DNA of 34,335 nt from Perkinsus olseni (lineage: Eukaryota > Perkinsozoa > Perkinsida): contig JABANN010000376.1 of NCBI GenBank assembly GCA_013115125.1, positions 1 to 34,335 of the forward strand, read 5' to 3'. The translations under genes were made by a program, and so were the position numbers. The notes under the pieces are model-generated. The model was not told where the DNA came from. It made no database searches and saw nothing but the letters and a program-made list of their open reading frames with translations. Below, piece after piece: positions 1 to 11,293 of this stretch (position 1 is the first letter of the stretch; each line of letters begins with the position of its first letter).

Positions 1-1070
1 TGATCGGCAGGGCGGGACGAGTCGAGTTGACGAGTTTTGGGTGGGAAGCTGCGATCGGGCCTAGGTTTGCAGTATTTGCTCGTTCCGACTACGATGATTT
101 TCGTATGCGGGCGATTGATCGTGAGGTGCACTAAGATTGCTTGTTTGTCTTTGGATCTCTCCGTAACAACTTCGCATAGGGCGATGTCTGTGTACGGGGA
201 TTGACGACGCTTAGCAGCTGTGCTAAGACGTCTCACCGCTAGCACACATCTCTCGGGTTGGCAGGGAAGAGATCATCTTGCACACCAATAGTTATGCCAC
301 AGCTATTGTGGGAGCCACAGAGACCACTATATCTAGCTTGCTATCGTCGTTATAACTGAAACAGTGAATCCAATGCATATGTTCGGCATCCGCACGTACG
401 TATCTCATGTGCTGCGCTTAAAGCGTATGCGTTCATTGTGTTGCGTGCGCACTCCCTTTGTTCTCGTATTCCACCGAGGTAACGCTACGCGTACTTACAA
501 AAAAGAACGCCGGGTGTCAACTGCATTAACCCATCGAGTAAACCGCTCATTAGCAAGTTTCTAGTAGCAACTCAGAGTGAAACCGGTTACTAGGGAAGCA
601 AGTAGTAAGCACACACATGTCTCCTTATTGCGCAACCGCTCAATGTATACTCCTGCGCTGGGTCTTCCACCCTCCGTTCCTGAAGGGAACTCCACACGCC
701 TGAAAATGACACGCTCGTGGATAGAACTTGGTACCAAAGGCACAACAGCCTGCCGTACCACCCTATTCACCAATATCGCTGGACCATTGTCCATGGTCCC
801 CAACACACCTGTCATACGAGGGTCCATTCACTTAGTTAAATAATGAACTTCATCGTCATAAGGGCCAATGACCATGCAACTCTAAAGTCTTGAACAACTA
901 CAAATTCGTAGTCTACAAAAGCTTATGTCAGAGGGATGAATACGAGACTACGAGGGGAACCCGCGAACACTCTTTACGCGATAAAAACAGGTAAATTGGC
1001 AGAGTTCTTGACTTCATATCAGAAGGTCTCCGGTTCAATGCCGATGGGAGGCGTAGACCACGTTCTTTCT
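1..1070. other. Non-coding segment, no gene seen
   Basis: I see no convincing coding region on either strand; the open frames here are short, resemble no family I know and lack splice-consistent neighbours. The clearest structure is a hairpin at 210-227, with 7-bp arms cttagca and tgctaag around a 4-nt loop, flanked by partly pairing gacg and cgtc. The segment is non-repetitive until the duplication that begins near 1071. Confidence 0.5.
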
Positions 1071-1493
1071 GAAAACCGTCCACGACGTGGAAGGAACAAA
1101 TCATGGTCGAAACGTGTCAGTATGAATGGAGCTATAAGATAGGCTTTGTATTTGTTTCAAACAGCTTCTTTGACACAATGAGTGAAATAACCAATACAAC
1201 AATGAAGCGCAAAATGAACATTATCTTACCTAAGTGAGTGAAAAATTCACCGTCACTCATTAACCAGACGAATTGACGAAGTATGATACAGCAATGTGAC
1301 GCGCTAAACCGAACGAGTGGTATGGTCTGCACGAATCTAAGGCTTGGCGAACATCTACTAAACCCTGTTTGTTAGGTGTGTTACTGGCGTAGTGGTATGT
1401 GCCGCATCTTACGCACGCTAGGCCGCGGGCTCAAATACACGCGAACGTTACTTTATTGAATTGATCTTTTGCAGCGAGTGAGAAACAGGGGGG
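1071..1493. repeat. 423-bp tandem repeat, copy 1, with tRNA-like core
   Basis: This unit is repeated at 1550-1972 at an offset of about 479-480 bp, with only scattered substitutions. Both copies open with gaaaaccgtccacgacgtgg and close with gagaaacagggggg. Within it, 1385-1397 (tggcgtagtggta) matches the pol III A-box of tRNA genes, and 1428-1438 (ggctcaaatac) sits where a B-box would be. The B-box match is weaker than in copy 2. The anticodon and T stems do not fold cleanly, so this is not a working tRNA. A tRNA-derived SINE or a duplicated pseudo-tRNA are the likely explanations. Confidence 0.75.
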
Positions 1494-1521
1494 CTTGGGT
1501 GTACTAAACCACTCATGGGAG

Positions 1522-1548
1522 AAAAGATCGTGGCATCCACGATCTTTT
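1522..1548. repeat. Perfect 12-bp hairpin between the two repeat copies
   Basis: The arms aaaagatcgtgg (1522-1533) and ccacgatctttt (1537-1548) are exact reverse complements around a 3-nt loop. The hairpin fills most of the 56-bp spacer between the two 423-bp copies, ending two bases before copy 2 begins. It could be a relic of the duplication or a separate foldback insertion. Confidence 0.8.
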
Positions 1549-1549
1549 T

Positions 1550-1972
1550 GAAAACCGTCCACGACGTGGAAGGAACAAATCATAATCGAAACGTATCAGT
1601 GTGAATGGAGCTATAAGATAGGCTTCGTATTTGTTTCAAACAGCTTCTTTGACACAATAAGTGAAATAGCCAATACAACAATGAAGCGTAAAATGAACAT
1701 CATCTTACCTAACTGAGTGATTAATTCGCCGTCACTCGTTAATCAGACGAATTGACGAAGTATGATGCAGCAATGTGACGCGCTAAACCGAACGAGTGGT
1801 ATGATCCGCACGAATCTAAGGCTTGGCGAACATCTACTAAACCCTGTTCGTTAGGTGTGCTACTGGCGTAGTGGTATGTGCCGCATCTTACGCACGCTAG
1901 GCCGCGGGTTCAAATACGCGCGAACGTTACTTTATTGAATTGATCAATTGCAGCGAGTGAGAAACAGGGGGG
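1550..1972. repeat. 423-bp tandem repeat, copy 2, with tRNA-like core
   Basis: This is the second copy of the unit at 1071-1493. Its tRNA-like boxes are at 1864-1876 (tggcgtagtggta, a full A-box match) and 1907-1917 (ggttcaaatac, close to the B-box consensus). The spacing between them is normal for a tRNA gene. The copies differ mostly by single transitions, so the duplication is fairly recent compared with the decayed gene copy farther downstream. Confidence 0.75.
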
Positions 1973-2339
1973 CACCTTGAGGAGGTCAGGAGCCGGTGTG
2001 GAAATTTCAACACGCCAGCCGTTGAGCGAGACCGCGACTGGTAGTCACATCCGTTTGGCAAACGTGAACTTCAATTTAGATAAAATCGTAAGTTGGGTCC
2101 TGATGAGTCAGAGACGCTCTCCCCTCACGACGAGCTTCCTTAAGAAGACGCGATCCTAAGAAGACCACCTCAGTAGTGGTGTAGTACTTCACCTAGATGC
2201 TTCGGTGAATAAGGCTTAGTCTGAGAAATCGTTCCGTTGGTGCGGGGGGAATGAGTTTTTTTGGAACTCAGCCGGCAGATCAGGAGGAAAGGAGAGGAAA
2301 GATTGATGGTCCATCAATGATGGAGCGCGCCAAAAGTTG

Positions 2340-3130
2340 GATATCATGTCGCCAATCCAGGGAACTTCCCGCGAACTTGAACGAGCAGCTGTAGGGGCAG
2401 TCACACAAATCGCAGAACGCCCGTTCTCGAGGATAGTTGTGGATTCTTCCTCCGAGTGTGTGAGATTTTGAGAGTGTACACCTACATGTTTGGCAGGTGA
2501 AAACAGGACAAGTATGGGGGAAAAAGTGCACGCACTATCATAATGCTGAGAAGGATGACAGAACACGTCCTGTTTAGATACGTTCGGCCAGATCGGTCTC
2601 ATTGACGCCTCTCGTTTGCTATCTCCACAATTTGGACCCTGGAGCAGCATCGCTGGTGATACTCTGAGGCAGATAAACCAATCCATTCCCTCTCGGCAGG
2701 ATCCACTCTTCATCGCGAGGCTGTGACCAACTACTGGAACACTAGCTCTGCCGCGGCGCCTTGCTCGAGTTCCATCTACAGAGCTCGAGAATGTGATGAC
2801 CCAGCTAGTCCCCTGCTTCAGATTCAGTTAAGGAGCTCCCCTTCGGGACTGTTAGCCCTGTATGCCATCGTTCCATTTTTGCAGCAGTTCCCTACGGCTG
2901 CACATCGGCTCACACTTGTTTCTGGTCCGTCCCTGCCTTCTGTTGTGGAAGCGTTCGGGTTAACTGACTAACGCATCACGGAGGCTATTGTTCAGGAAGC
3001 TTCTCCGGTTGAATGTACCCCCTGAGGAGAGCTTCTTGACAATTTGTCTTATCGCACTGGATGTCAACGCCGCAGAAAGTCTTCAACTGAGCACATCGGC
3101 TAAGCCGGAATCGGCGTTGGACTATAAACT
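2340..3130 (+). pseudogene. Decayed gene remnant of unknown family
   Basis: Three stretches on the plus strand look coding by composition and codon pattern. The first is about 2347-2470, which includes the peptide AAVGAVTQIAERPFSRIVVD. The second is about 2580-2720, with LLSPQFGPWSSIAGDTLRQI. The third is about 2815-3110, with LLALYAIVPFLQQFPTAAH. They lie in different frames and are cut by stop codons at 2724-2726, 2969-2971 and near 3022. Some breaks could be introns, since donor-like gtgaga and acceptor-like tttag sequences occur. The in-frame stops within the third stretch argue for decay. I do not recognise the family. It abuts the degenerate synthetase copy that begins near 3130 and may be a chimera with it. 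Confidence 0.4.
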
Positions 3131-4580
3131 CGCATCGGTGTTTCTCGGTACCCAGTGTGACTATGGTAACGAAAGAAACTATGGTAGCGCGACTATCTCA
3201 TGAAGGAAGGAATTGTCGCCGGTGTTCAAGGCATCGAGAGCCGCTACCCATTCCTCGATCGCCATACGAGCTCTGTGTATCAGCCTTTCCCCACTATAAC
3301 ACCTCTCCGGAGGAGCATGCTGGGAAACGATGATTCGCAGCCACAGACACCCACAGGTTTTTTAGCCGTGTAAAGTGAACCAGTAAACTCATACATAGGA
3401 TGCAAGCATACGATCACCAGCCGCCTGCAGAGTATCGCGTCGATGTCTCTGCTATCAGCAGACTGCTAAGCTCCATCACCGTCCAAGCAGTTACCCAGAA
3501 GTAGGCCGTCAAAGAGTTCTGAGCGTCATGCGCGATTTCCCCTGACTTCTACGCGGCAACGGATCCGCTTGTCTGATTTGTAACTTCCATTTTTCGACAA
3601 CTTGCATGAGGAGGGCTCCCTACGCATCGATACTACACAGACCGACCGTGCAGTGGTTCAGGATGTTAGCTGGGCCAGCGGAGTCAACTGCGGATGGCCA
3701 ATTTTCCAACTACTATCCTCTGGCGTGTATAACACTACCTATGTGCAACACGATGCGCTGTAAACGCTGCTGATCGTAAGGAACTCCCGCTCGAGGGCGC
3801 AGACAGTTGTATCAATGTTGCGAGTCGCGTCCAAGGTTCAGTTCGGCGGAGTCGAAGAACTGCTTCGGTGGGCACTAGAACACTATTCAGCCGCGGGAGA
3901 GCCAGTCGTGAATTTAGGGTGTCCTTCGCGTATGGGCGTCGTTAAGTCGTATGCGAGCTAATGAAGGACAGTGGGATCACCTCAGTTAAGTACCGAAAAA
4001 GAGAGCTTAACTCACAAGCCGTGCGCGTGTGCAGGGATGCCGCGGGCTACAATACCCTCGATATGAAATATCGTCACACCGTACCGGATGCTGTGATCAT
4101 AGCTAACGTTCACCGCGTTGGATGGCCGTAATCGACATGGCTTCACCAAGCCACTTCCTCAAAGCCCGAGCGCCCTGACTGCGGATCAAGGTAACGTGTT
4201 TCTCTTCCAATCTCCTCGCATTGTCACCCTTCGTGTTAGACTCTATCTAGATTCTATTGGCCAAGCCTACAAGTTATGTTAACGCAATCAGCCTGCGGCT
4301 CTATGGAAACAGGGCAATAATAGCCATAAAACAACAGTGGCACGCAGTTTATAGACAACAACAGTAAAGTAGTCGATTGTGTCGACTTCAGGAACTGATC
4401 AATACTCCTCTGATGGCAGGAGTTGAAGGAACGACGCAGTAACAGGGAGAAATGAGGAGGCGGAGAGCGAAAAGGGAATACAACAATCGGATCTAGATCG
4501 CTTGAGGCCAGGGTCTTAGCGTGGATGGCCTACCTCGGCATGCGGCACGATACGGCACCAAGGAACATCAAACAGTCTAC
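3130..4580 (+). pseudogene. Degenerate copy of the asparagine synthetase-like gene and its 3' flank
   Basis: The segment aligns with about 12410-13590 over its whole length. Shared runs include agagccgctacccattcctc (near 3238 and 12480) and ggatggccaattttccaact (near 3692, one mismatch with the intact gene at 12965). Non-coding 3' sequence is shared too, for example gcagtttata. The copy even includes the last bases of the neighbouring 5-phosphatase gene, around 4515-4545. It has lost the N-terminal glutaminase half and most of the ATP domain, and carries frameshifts and stops (for example tga at 3200-3202). It looks like an old segmental duplication of a tail-to-tail gene junction, now non-functional. 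Confidence 0.85.
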
Positions 4581-4642
4581 TTGAACACCGTGGACTGCAA
4601 CCGCACCAGCCTTGAATCATTGAGTCACGACGTCAATAGCCT

Positions 4643-7600
4643 TTAATACGCCTCAGTGGAGTATCTCTTCTTCGCCTTAATGTCATTCTCAAACCACAAC
4701 TCAACCTCATCCTCTGTCATCTTGCCAACTGTACGTACCGCATTTTTCATTGCTGCCTCCACATCGGGAACAGCTACAGACGGTCCACAGAAGTAGAAGT
4801 AGCCACCAAGTTGCTGGATATACTTGTACAATAGCTCAGGGTTCTCAGCCATCTTATGCTGCACGAATATCATATGGTCTTGGTCATGAGAGAAGGCGTT
4901 GATGACCTTGGTCAACACCCCAGCTTCCACGAAGGCCTTCCACTCATCTCTGTATAAGAACTCCTCCTTCTCATGACGACATCCATAGAAGACTATCATA
5001 GGACCAGTATCCATCCCGAGGACCTTCCGCTTGTACATACGATCCTGAACAAAGGCTCTTATGGGCGCTATACCAGTTCCCAAGCCAGCCATAACCATGG
5101 GTGTACGCTCATCCTCAGGGAAGACAAAGGTTCCACTCGCCACGGAGACGCACATCTTAGTGTCCTTACTGAAGCCCAAGTACTTAGTACTGGTACCAGT
5201 TAGAAGTCTACCATCAGAGTTGGTCCATCTGTTGATGACAACAGTGAGCTCGACGATGCCAGGCGAATAGAAGGAGCTGTTAGCGATCGAGTAGAGCCGA
5301 GGCTTCAACAGAGGCACCGTCTCGAGGAAGTTGACCAACGTCATGGACTTGGCAGATTTTGGGAACATCTTGAGAACCTCTGCATAAGAAACGCTCTTTC
5401 CCAACAACTTCTTGAACTTAACGTCATCATTAGCTATATCAGTGAGCTGCTTAGATTCTCCCTCATCACAGCTTATACGAGCAAGTTGCTTATAGAAGCT
5501 CCGACTGGGCTTACCAAAGATGTCGAGCAGCTCCGTGAAGATCTGCTTGGTAGGCATCCGGGCCGTGAAGGCAGAGCGCAGACGTGTTGGTACGTCCTCA
5601 GAGAGACACTTCACCGAGACGACATCGTTACGGTCTAGATGCATCAACACTTCGTCGAAGAGGTTGTCGACATCCTCCCTCAAGTTCTGTGGATAAAGCG
5701 TGATGGCATCACCAAGCCTGAAGGGTAGGTCCACAGCACTGATGTCCAGCACGATGTGACGAATATCACGCTCATACTCCATCGGCGTCATACGGCGGTT
5801 CTCACGCACAGGGACGGCATGAGACCCCGGAGGTACTATACGGTGATAAGGCAGCTGCTTCTCAGTAGCAGTAACAGGCAGACTAGTAACCTCAAACAAG
5901 GCCTCGTACTCTTCCTCTTCCTCTGGCTTAGCACCGACCTCTTCACAGAGCCCAGGCAACCACTGGTCGAAAGCAGTAGCCCAGCCATCCTCGTCCCGGT
6001 CATCTCCCTTGGCAATATCGAGGACTCGACTGACACCAAGTTCGGCCATGCGCTTGTCGATCTTCACAGCAGCTTCACAGAATTGTTCGTAAGAACTATC
6101 ACCCATGCCGAACATACAGAATCGACCACCGAGCTTCTTATTCTTCGGTAGAGCGGACATTTGCTCCCAAAGAGCCTGGGCTGCTGCTGGCATATCACCA
6201 TCACCACAAGTAGACGTCATGAGCACTAGTAGATCCTCAGCCTGGGTGGCTTCCTCAAGGACCAACTCGTCCATACCGGTGCAAACGTTAACACTGACAC
6301 CACGGCGCTTGAGTATGCCGGACAACCGCTTAGCGAGCTGTTCAGTAGTGCCAGTGTCCGAGCCGTAGTAGATCCTCACTCCAGCCGATAAACCCGAGGT
6401 AAGAACTTCAGCCGAGTGAGTCTTCTCCGCCGCGATGTCCTTCAACTTCTTATGGCGCTTCTCGATGTAGTCCTTGAGTTCAGTTTGCAGCTCCTCAGCG
6501 TGCTTTGGCATGCGCCTTACTAGCTGCTCAAAACGATTCTGGTTCTTCAAGAACTGGGCCAAAACCTCCGGCTTAATGTTCTTAGAGTCGAGCTGGAATG
6601 GATTCTTACGCTCCTCGGCGAGCTCGGGATCATAGCGGTAAAGAGGGTAGTAGCCTGACTCGACAGCTGCCTTCTGATCTTCGGGCATCCTAGTCAGACC
6701 CGTCTTAGTTCTATGTTCGATACAGGGGGCGTAGCAGAGTACAAGTGATGGGCCAGAATGCTTCTCGGCTTCATGGAAAGCCCGAACCGTCTGAGAGTAG
6801 TTGGCGCCCATGGAGCAGGAAGCTACATACACATTAGGGTATGCCATAGCCAGTTGACCCAAGTCCTTTTTCTGGAGGGCGCGACCATTCCGCATGAACT
6901 TGGCAACAGCTCCCATGGGAGTAGCCTTCGAGCCCTGGCCACCAGTGTTAGAGTAGACCTCAGTATCCAATACCACAATATTGACATTTTCGCCAAGTGC
7001 CAAGACATGATCTATGCCGCCGTAGCCGATATCATTGGCCCAACCATCACCACCGAGGATCCACATAGACGTCTTAACGAAGAGGTCAGAGAGCCTCTTG
7101 CACTCCTCGAGGCACCTCGGCAAGGGCGTCATGCCGTTCATGATTTCAACAGCTCGTTCACCGTACCTAGATGAGGCCTCGGGATGGTCAGCGTTATCAA
7201 GCCACTGCTGTAACACGAGCCTGATCTCGCCGGTAACCTCGGTATCATTCGCCAACGCCTCTTGTACACGAAGGCGTAGCTGCTGCCGCCTGTGGTGCAT
7301 AGTAACAGCCATGCCCATACCATACTCAGCATTATCTTCAAAAAGTGAGTTACCCCAGGCCGGGCCCTTGCCAGTCTTCTTGTCAACAGTATAAGGAATC
7401 CAACCAGCAGTAGCACCCCAGATAGAGCTGCACCCAGTAGCATTGGCAATGACCATGCGCTTACCGAACATCTGAGTCAGGAGCTTCGCGTAAGGCGTCT
7501 CGCCACAACCCTCACACGCGCCCGAGAACTCTAGTAAAGGCTGTTGGAACTGGGATCCCTTCAAGGTGTGAGCGTCAAAGCGGTCTCCACGAGACTCTAG

Positions 7601-10266
7601 AGTCATAGCATAGTCCCAGTTGTTCTTGTGACCTTCGGCCAGTGCATCAGGCAAAGGCTTCATCGCCAAGGCATTGTCGGGGCAAGCGTTCACGCAGACC
7701 TCACAGCCGGTGCAGTCCAGAGGAGAGGCTTGGATACGGAAAGCTAGGCCGGATACTTGATTACCACCGGTAGCTGGCTTAGTCAGGAAAGTCTCAGGAG
7801 TAGCATCACTGGCAAGCTCTTGAGGAGAAGCGAGGAATGGTCTGATAACACCGTGAGGGCAGATGGCTGAGCACTTGTTGCACTGAGTACATTTGTCCAT
7901 GTCAACGACAGGGATTGCCTGAGCCACACCACGCTTACCCCACTGCGTCATGCCCAATGGGACAGTGCCACCAGGCTGGAAGGCAGATACGGCTAGAGAG
8001 TCGCCTAGACGTGTTTGGATCTTATCCAACACATCTCGAACGAATGCCGGCTCCTCACCGCTGCGGGACTTGACCTGATCCAAGCGCTCACACTTCATCC
8101 ATCTGCTGAAGGGGACGTCGATCTTGTGGAGGTTGTCAATGGCATACCCCACAGCCAGGATGTTCTTGCGGACAACATCAGCACCCTTGTTCTTGTAAGT
8201 CTTCTCAATCGCAGCCTCGAAAAGTGGTAGTGCTTGCTCGTAAGGGAGGACACCAGAGAGACGGAAGAACACAGCTTGCATGATGTTGTTGATAAGTCTA
8301 CCCATACCCGACTCCTTAGCTACCAAGGAGGCGTTGATGACGAAAAGTTTGAGACGCTTCTCGGCCACCATCAGCTTGAACTTCGATGGGAGTTCTTCAT
8401 CAAGCTCTTCCACGGTCAGCCAAGGGGCGTTCAACACGAGGATGCTCTCCGGTTTGCTGGCACCGAGGATCAGAGAAGCGTCGAACGCCTTGACGTACTC
8501 CTTCTTGTGCACGGCGACGTATTCACATCCGCTAGTGATCTCGTAGGGCGAATTTATAGGCCTGGGACCAAAGCGAAGATGCGACACTGTGACCCCACCA
8601 GACTTGAGGGCATCGTAGGCGAAATATCCCTGAGCATAGAGATCGGTGTTGTCCGCTATGATCTTGATGGCGTTCTTATTGGCGCCCACCGTGCCATCCG
8701 AGCCGAAGCCCCAGAACATGCACTGAGTAGTAGAGGGATCAGACACGTCAATCTCATCCGAGACGGCCAGGGAAATGTTGTTCACGTCGTCATCAATTCC
8801 AACCGTGAACGGCGACTTGGGCACCCGGGCGTCGACAAGATTTCTCACAGCTGCATAGACTTGGCCCGGGGTGAAGTTCTTGGAAGCCAATCCAAAACGT
8901 CCACCGATCACCTGAGCAAGAAAGGTTAATGAGACCCAACTCCCGGGGTAACAAACGCCGAAGAACTGCCCCTTACCAGGATATCGGGCCTCTTTGACTT
9001 CTGGATACTAGCGCATACATCAACATAGAGGGGCTCTCCAATAGCACCTGCTTCCTTGCAGTGGTCCAGTACGCAAATGCGCTGCACCGTCGCTGGAAGA
9101 GCATTCAAAAAGTGTGGAACCGACCATGGCCTCAGGAGTCTCACTCGGACCAGCCCGAGCTTGTAACGAGGCTGTCGCTTCGCCAAATAAGCGATGGTCT
9201 CGGCAACCGTAGAGGAACCGGCCCCCATAACGACGAATACATGAGTAGCATTCGGGTCACCCTCATAGTCGAAAATGTTATATTCCCTACCAGTCAAGGC
9301 CTTGATCATATCAAAGGCCCCCAAGAGATGCTCGGGCACGGCGTCATAGTAGGGATTAGCGGCCTCAACATTCTGGAAGTAGATGTCGGGCGACTGGGCT
9401 GTGCCACGAACGGTCGGGTGGTTTGGGTTGAGGGCACGAGAGCGATGCTTGTCGATCTCCTTGGACATGATCTGGGCCACCAACTTCATCTGGTCAGCAG
9501 TGAGATCGTTAATCTTCTGTATCTCATGGGAAGTCCTGAACCCATCGAAGAAGTGGATGAATGGCACCGAGGACTTCAACGTGGCTATGTGAGCAGCCAA
9601 AGCCATATCCATACACTCTTGGACGGAGCTGGCACAGAGAAGAGCCCAACCAGTTTGACGCACAGCCATGATGTCAGAGTGGTCACCGAAAATTGACAAA
9701 GCTTGACCAGCGATGGCTCTTGCCGGTACATGAAAAACGCACGGAATGAGCTCACCAGCGATCTTGTAGAGGTTAGGGATCATTAACAAAAGCCCTTGAG
9801 ATGCAGTGAAGGTAGACGCCATACCACCGACTGCGAGGGAACCATGGACTGCACCGGCTACACCTCCCTCACTCTGCATCTGCCTAATCACAGTGCACTG
9901 ACCGAAGGCATTCTTGACACCAGCAGCAGACCATTGGTCACAATTCTCGCCAAGAGGAGTGGAAGGTGTAATGGGATAGATGAAAACGGAATCGGATAGA
10001 TTATAGGCCACGAAGGAGGCCGCACCGGCGCCATCATAAGGCTTCATGCCTGTATTCCGAGATGCTTCCAATTTGGCCAACATCTTCGGATCTTCTTGCG
10101 AGGCCCGAGGGACCGGAGGGCCCAGCTTCTCATCAGACGACTTGGCCCTCCTGCTGGTCAGGGCATAGGTGAAGACGCCAGCCGCTGCCAACGCAGCAGC
10201 CCCACCAGCAAGGGTCAAAGGGGTGAGCTTAACAACTCCAGGCTCCTCGGAGTCTTTCTGAGGCAT
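4643..10266 (-). CDS. PNO: Pyruvate:NADP+ oxidoreductase (PFOR fused to NADPH-cytochrome P450 reductase domain)
   Basis: This enzyme oxidises pyruvate to acetyl-CoA and CO2 and passes the electrons to NADP+. Exons are 10266-8977 and 8911-4643, joined by a 65-nt phase-0 intron (gtaagg...ctcag), giving 1852 residues. The PFOR part starts near residue 100 (IYPITPSTPLGE). Two 4Fe-4S clusters are visible: Cys771, 774, 777 and 781, and Cys830, 833, 836 and 840. The thiamine diphosphate site has CEGCGE (896-901) and GGDGWANDIGYGG (from about 1050). A flavodoxin domain starts near 1275 (YYGSDTGTTEQLAKRL), followed by FAD/NADPH reductase modules (RLYSIANSS, GLGTGIAPIRAF, YFCGPS). The start is the first ATG in the open frame. 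Residues 13-34 form a hydrophobic segment followed by SRRAK, suggesting a membrane anchor. Family length is comparable to the Euglena and Cryptosporidium enzymes. Confidence 0.95.
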
Positions 10267-11293
10267 TGGTAAATGACAGAACACTGACAACGGAAGGAGT
10301 GCGGCTGTGAAACGACAGTGATTTAATGGGCATTGCCCACCCGATGTGATGAACGTCACCAAAACGCGGAGCGATACACGACCAAGATGTACACAACGTG
10401 CTGTATATACACCTGACGAGAAGGCTTGATGAGAGGCATATTCCTTGGCGAAAGAGAGAAACGGCGATTTATTGTTAGTGATTGAGTGCCGATTGAGTTA
10501 ACACTATACTAGATAACAACTTATGTGCAAGTGCTGACACTATGCCACACGGCGCGGAAGCAGTCCGGCGATGAAGCACCGAGTGAGGCTGCCTCCCAGC
10601 ATCACCTGCTGCTGTCACGTGGCATAGTGGCATGTTGCATTCTGTCCTCACAGACTGCAATTAAAAGAAAACGTCTTGAAAGTCCTCATTGAACTCACTA
10701 CAAGTATATTTTCTTCACAGCTTAAGCTTAGCATTGGGTTTCATCCTTCACCCGCTGGAGACACAAATCGTGCTACGACAGATCTGGACAACGACAACGA
10801 TGCACCACCGTCTTTCTGCCCGCTTCCTCTGGCGGCCGTAACTAACTCACCTTAAATAAGAAAAGAAAGGCGTAGAGAAGCTTGTGACCGTTGGAAAAAT
10901 CAGTGCCTACGCGAGGTCAAATGCGGTGGCGTGAGATAAATATATGCGGCCCTAGCAGAGATCAAGGATTTTTGGGCTAGCGCGAAATTGACTAGCCCAA
11001 CATTTTTCGCGCGCGCCCGAAAAAGAGCACTTGATCTTTTGTATTGTCTACACCAGTCAGTGCTGCATGTAACACTGATCATAGCCGATGAGCGAGTGTG
11101 CAATTGTACGACGAATGCCGGGCGGACTGGCCCGTCTACATAGACCTGCACTCGTCACTGTGGCTTTTACAGTGGGCTCAGTGCCAATTTGAGCCACTCT
11201 GCGCTCAGACCTCGCTAGTAGTTGCTACGCTGAAATAAGCTCAATCTGCCCAGCCTGGGAGAATACGGTTGCAAAGGTTTGTTTCAAATAATA
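10267..11293. other. Divergent intergenic region with inverted repeats
   Basis: This 1-kb gap separates the divergent PNO and synthetase genes and should contain both 5' control regions. No coding region is convincing. Two inverted repeats stand out. The first is cactatgccac at 10538-10548 with gtggcatagtg at 10619-10629 (11 bp perfect, 70 bp apart). The second is ttgggctag at 10972-10980 with ctagcccaa at 10992-11000 (9 bp, 11-nt loop). I recognise no promoter motif. Confidence 0.6.
10284..10285 (-). promoter_or_regulatory. Possible spliced-leader acceptor before PNO
   Basis: Reading on the minus strand, a pyrimidine-rich tract ending in gttgtcag lies 17 nt before the PNO start codon. No upstream coding exon is evident. 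In perkinsids and dinoflagellates, nuclear mRNAs receive a trans-spliced leader at such AG sites. This use is inferred from the site's form and position. Confidence 0.35.

Noticed and set aside
1376-1446. Functional tRNA gene
   Set aside because: A- and B-box matches are present, but the acceptor, anticodon and T stems do not pair, so it is annotated only as tRNA-like.
2216-2713. Minus-strand 165-codon open frame starting with ATG
   Set aside because: The product is Ser/Pro-rich without recognisable structure, and the opposite strand carries better coding-like segments of the decayed gene.
8234-8929. Plus-strand open frame of 231 codons
   Set aside because: It is fully antisense to the PNO exon, has no family resemblance, and its frame follows from the codon bias of the opposite strand. 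The same holds for the other plus-strand frames between 4900 and 9999.
10267-10362. N-terminal extension of PNO
   Set aside because: The open frame continues upstream but contains no ATG before 10266, and an acceptor-like site lies at 10284.
11279-11293. Upstream start for the synthetase (five extra codons)
   Set aside because: The frame there opens with TTG, not ATG, and would bury the catalytic Cys that must become the N terminus.
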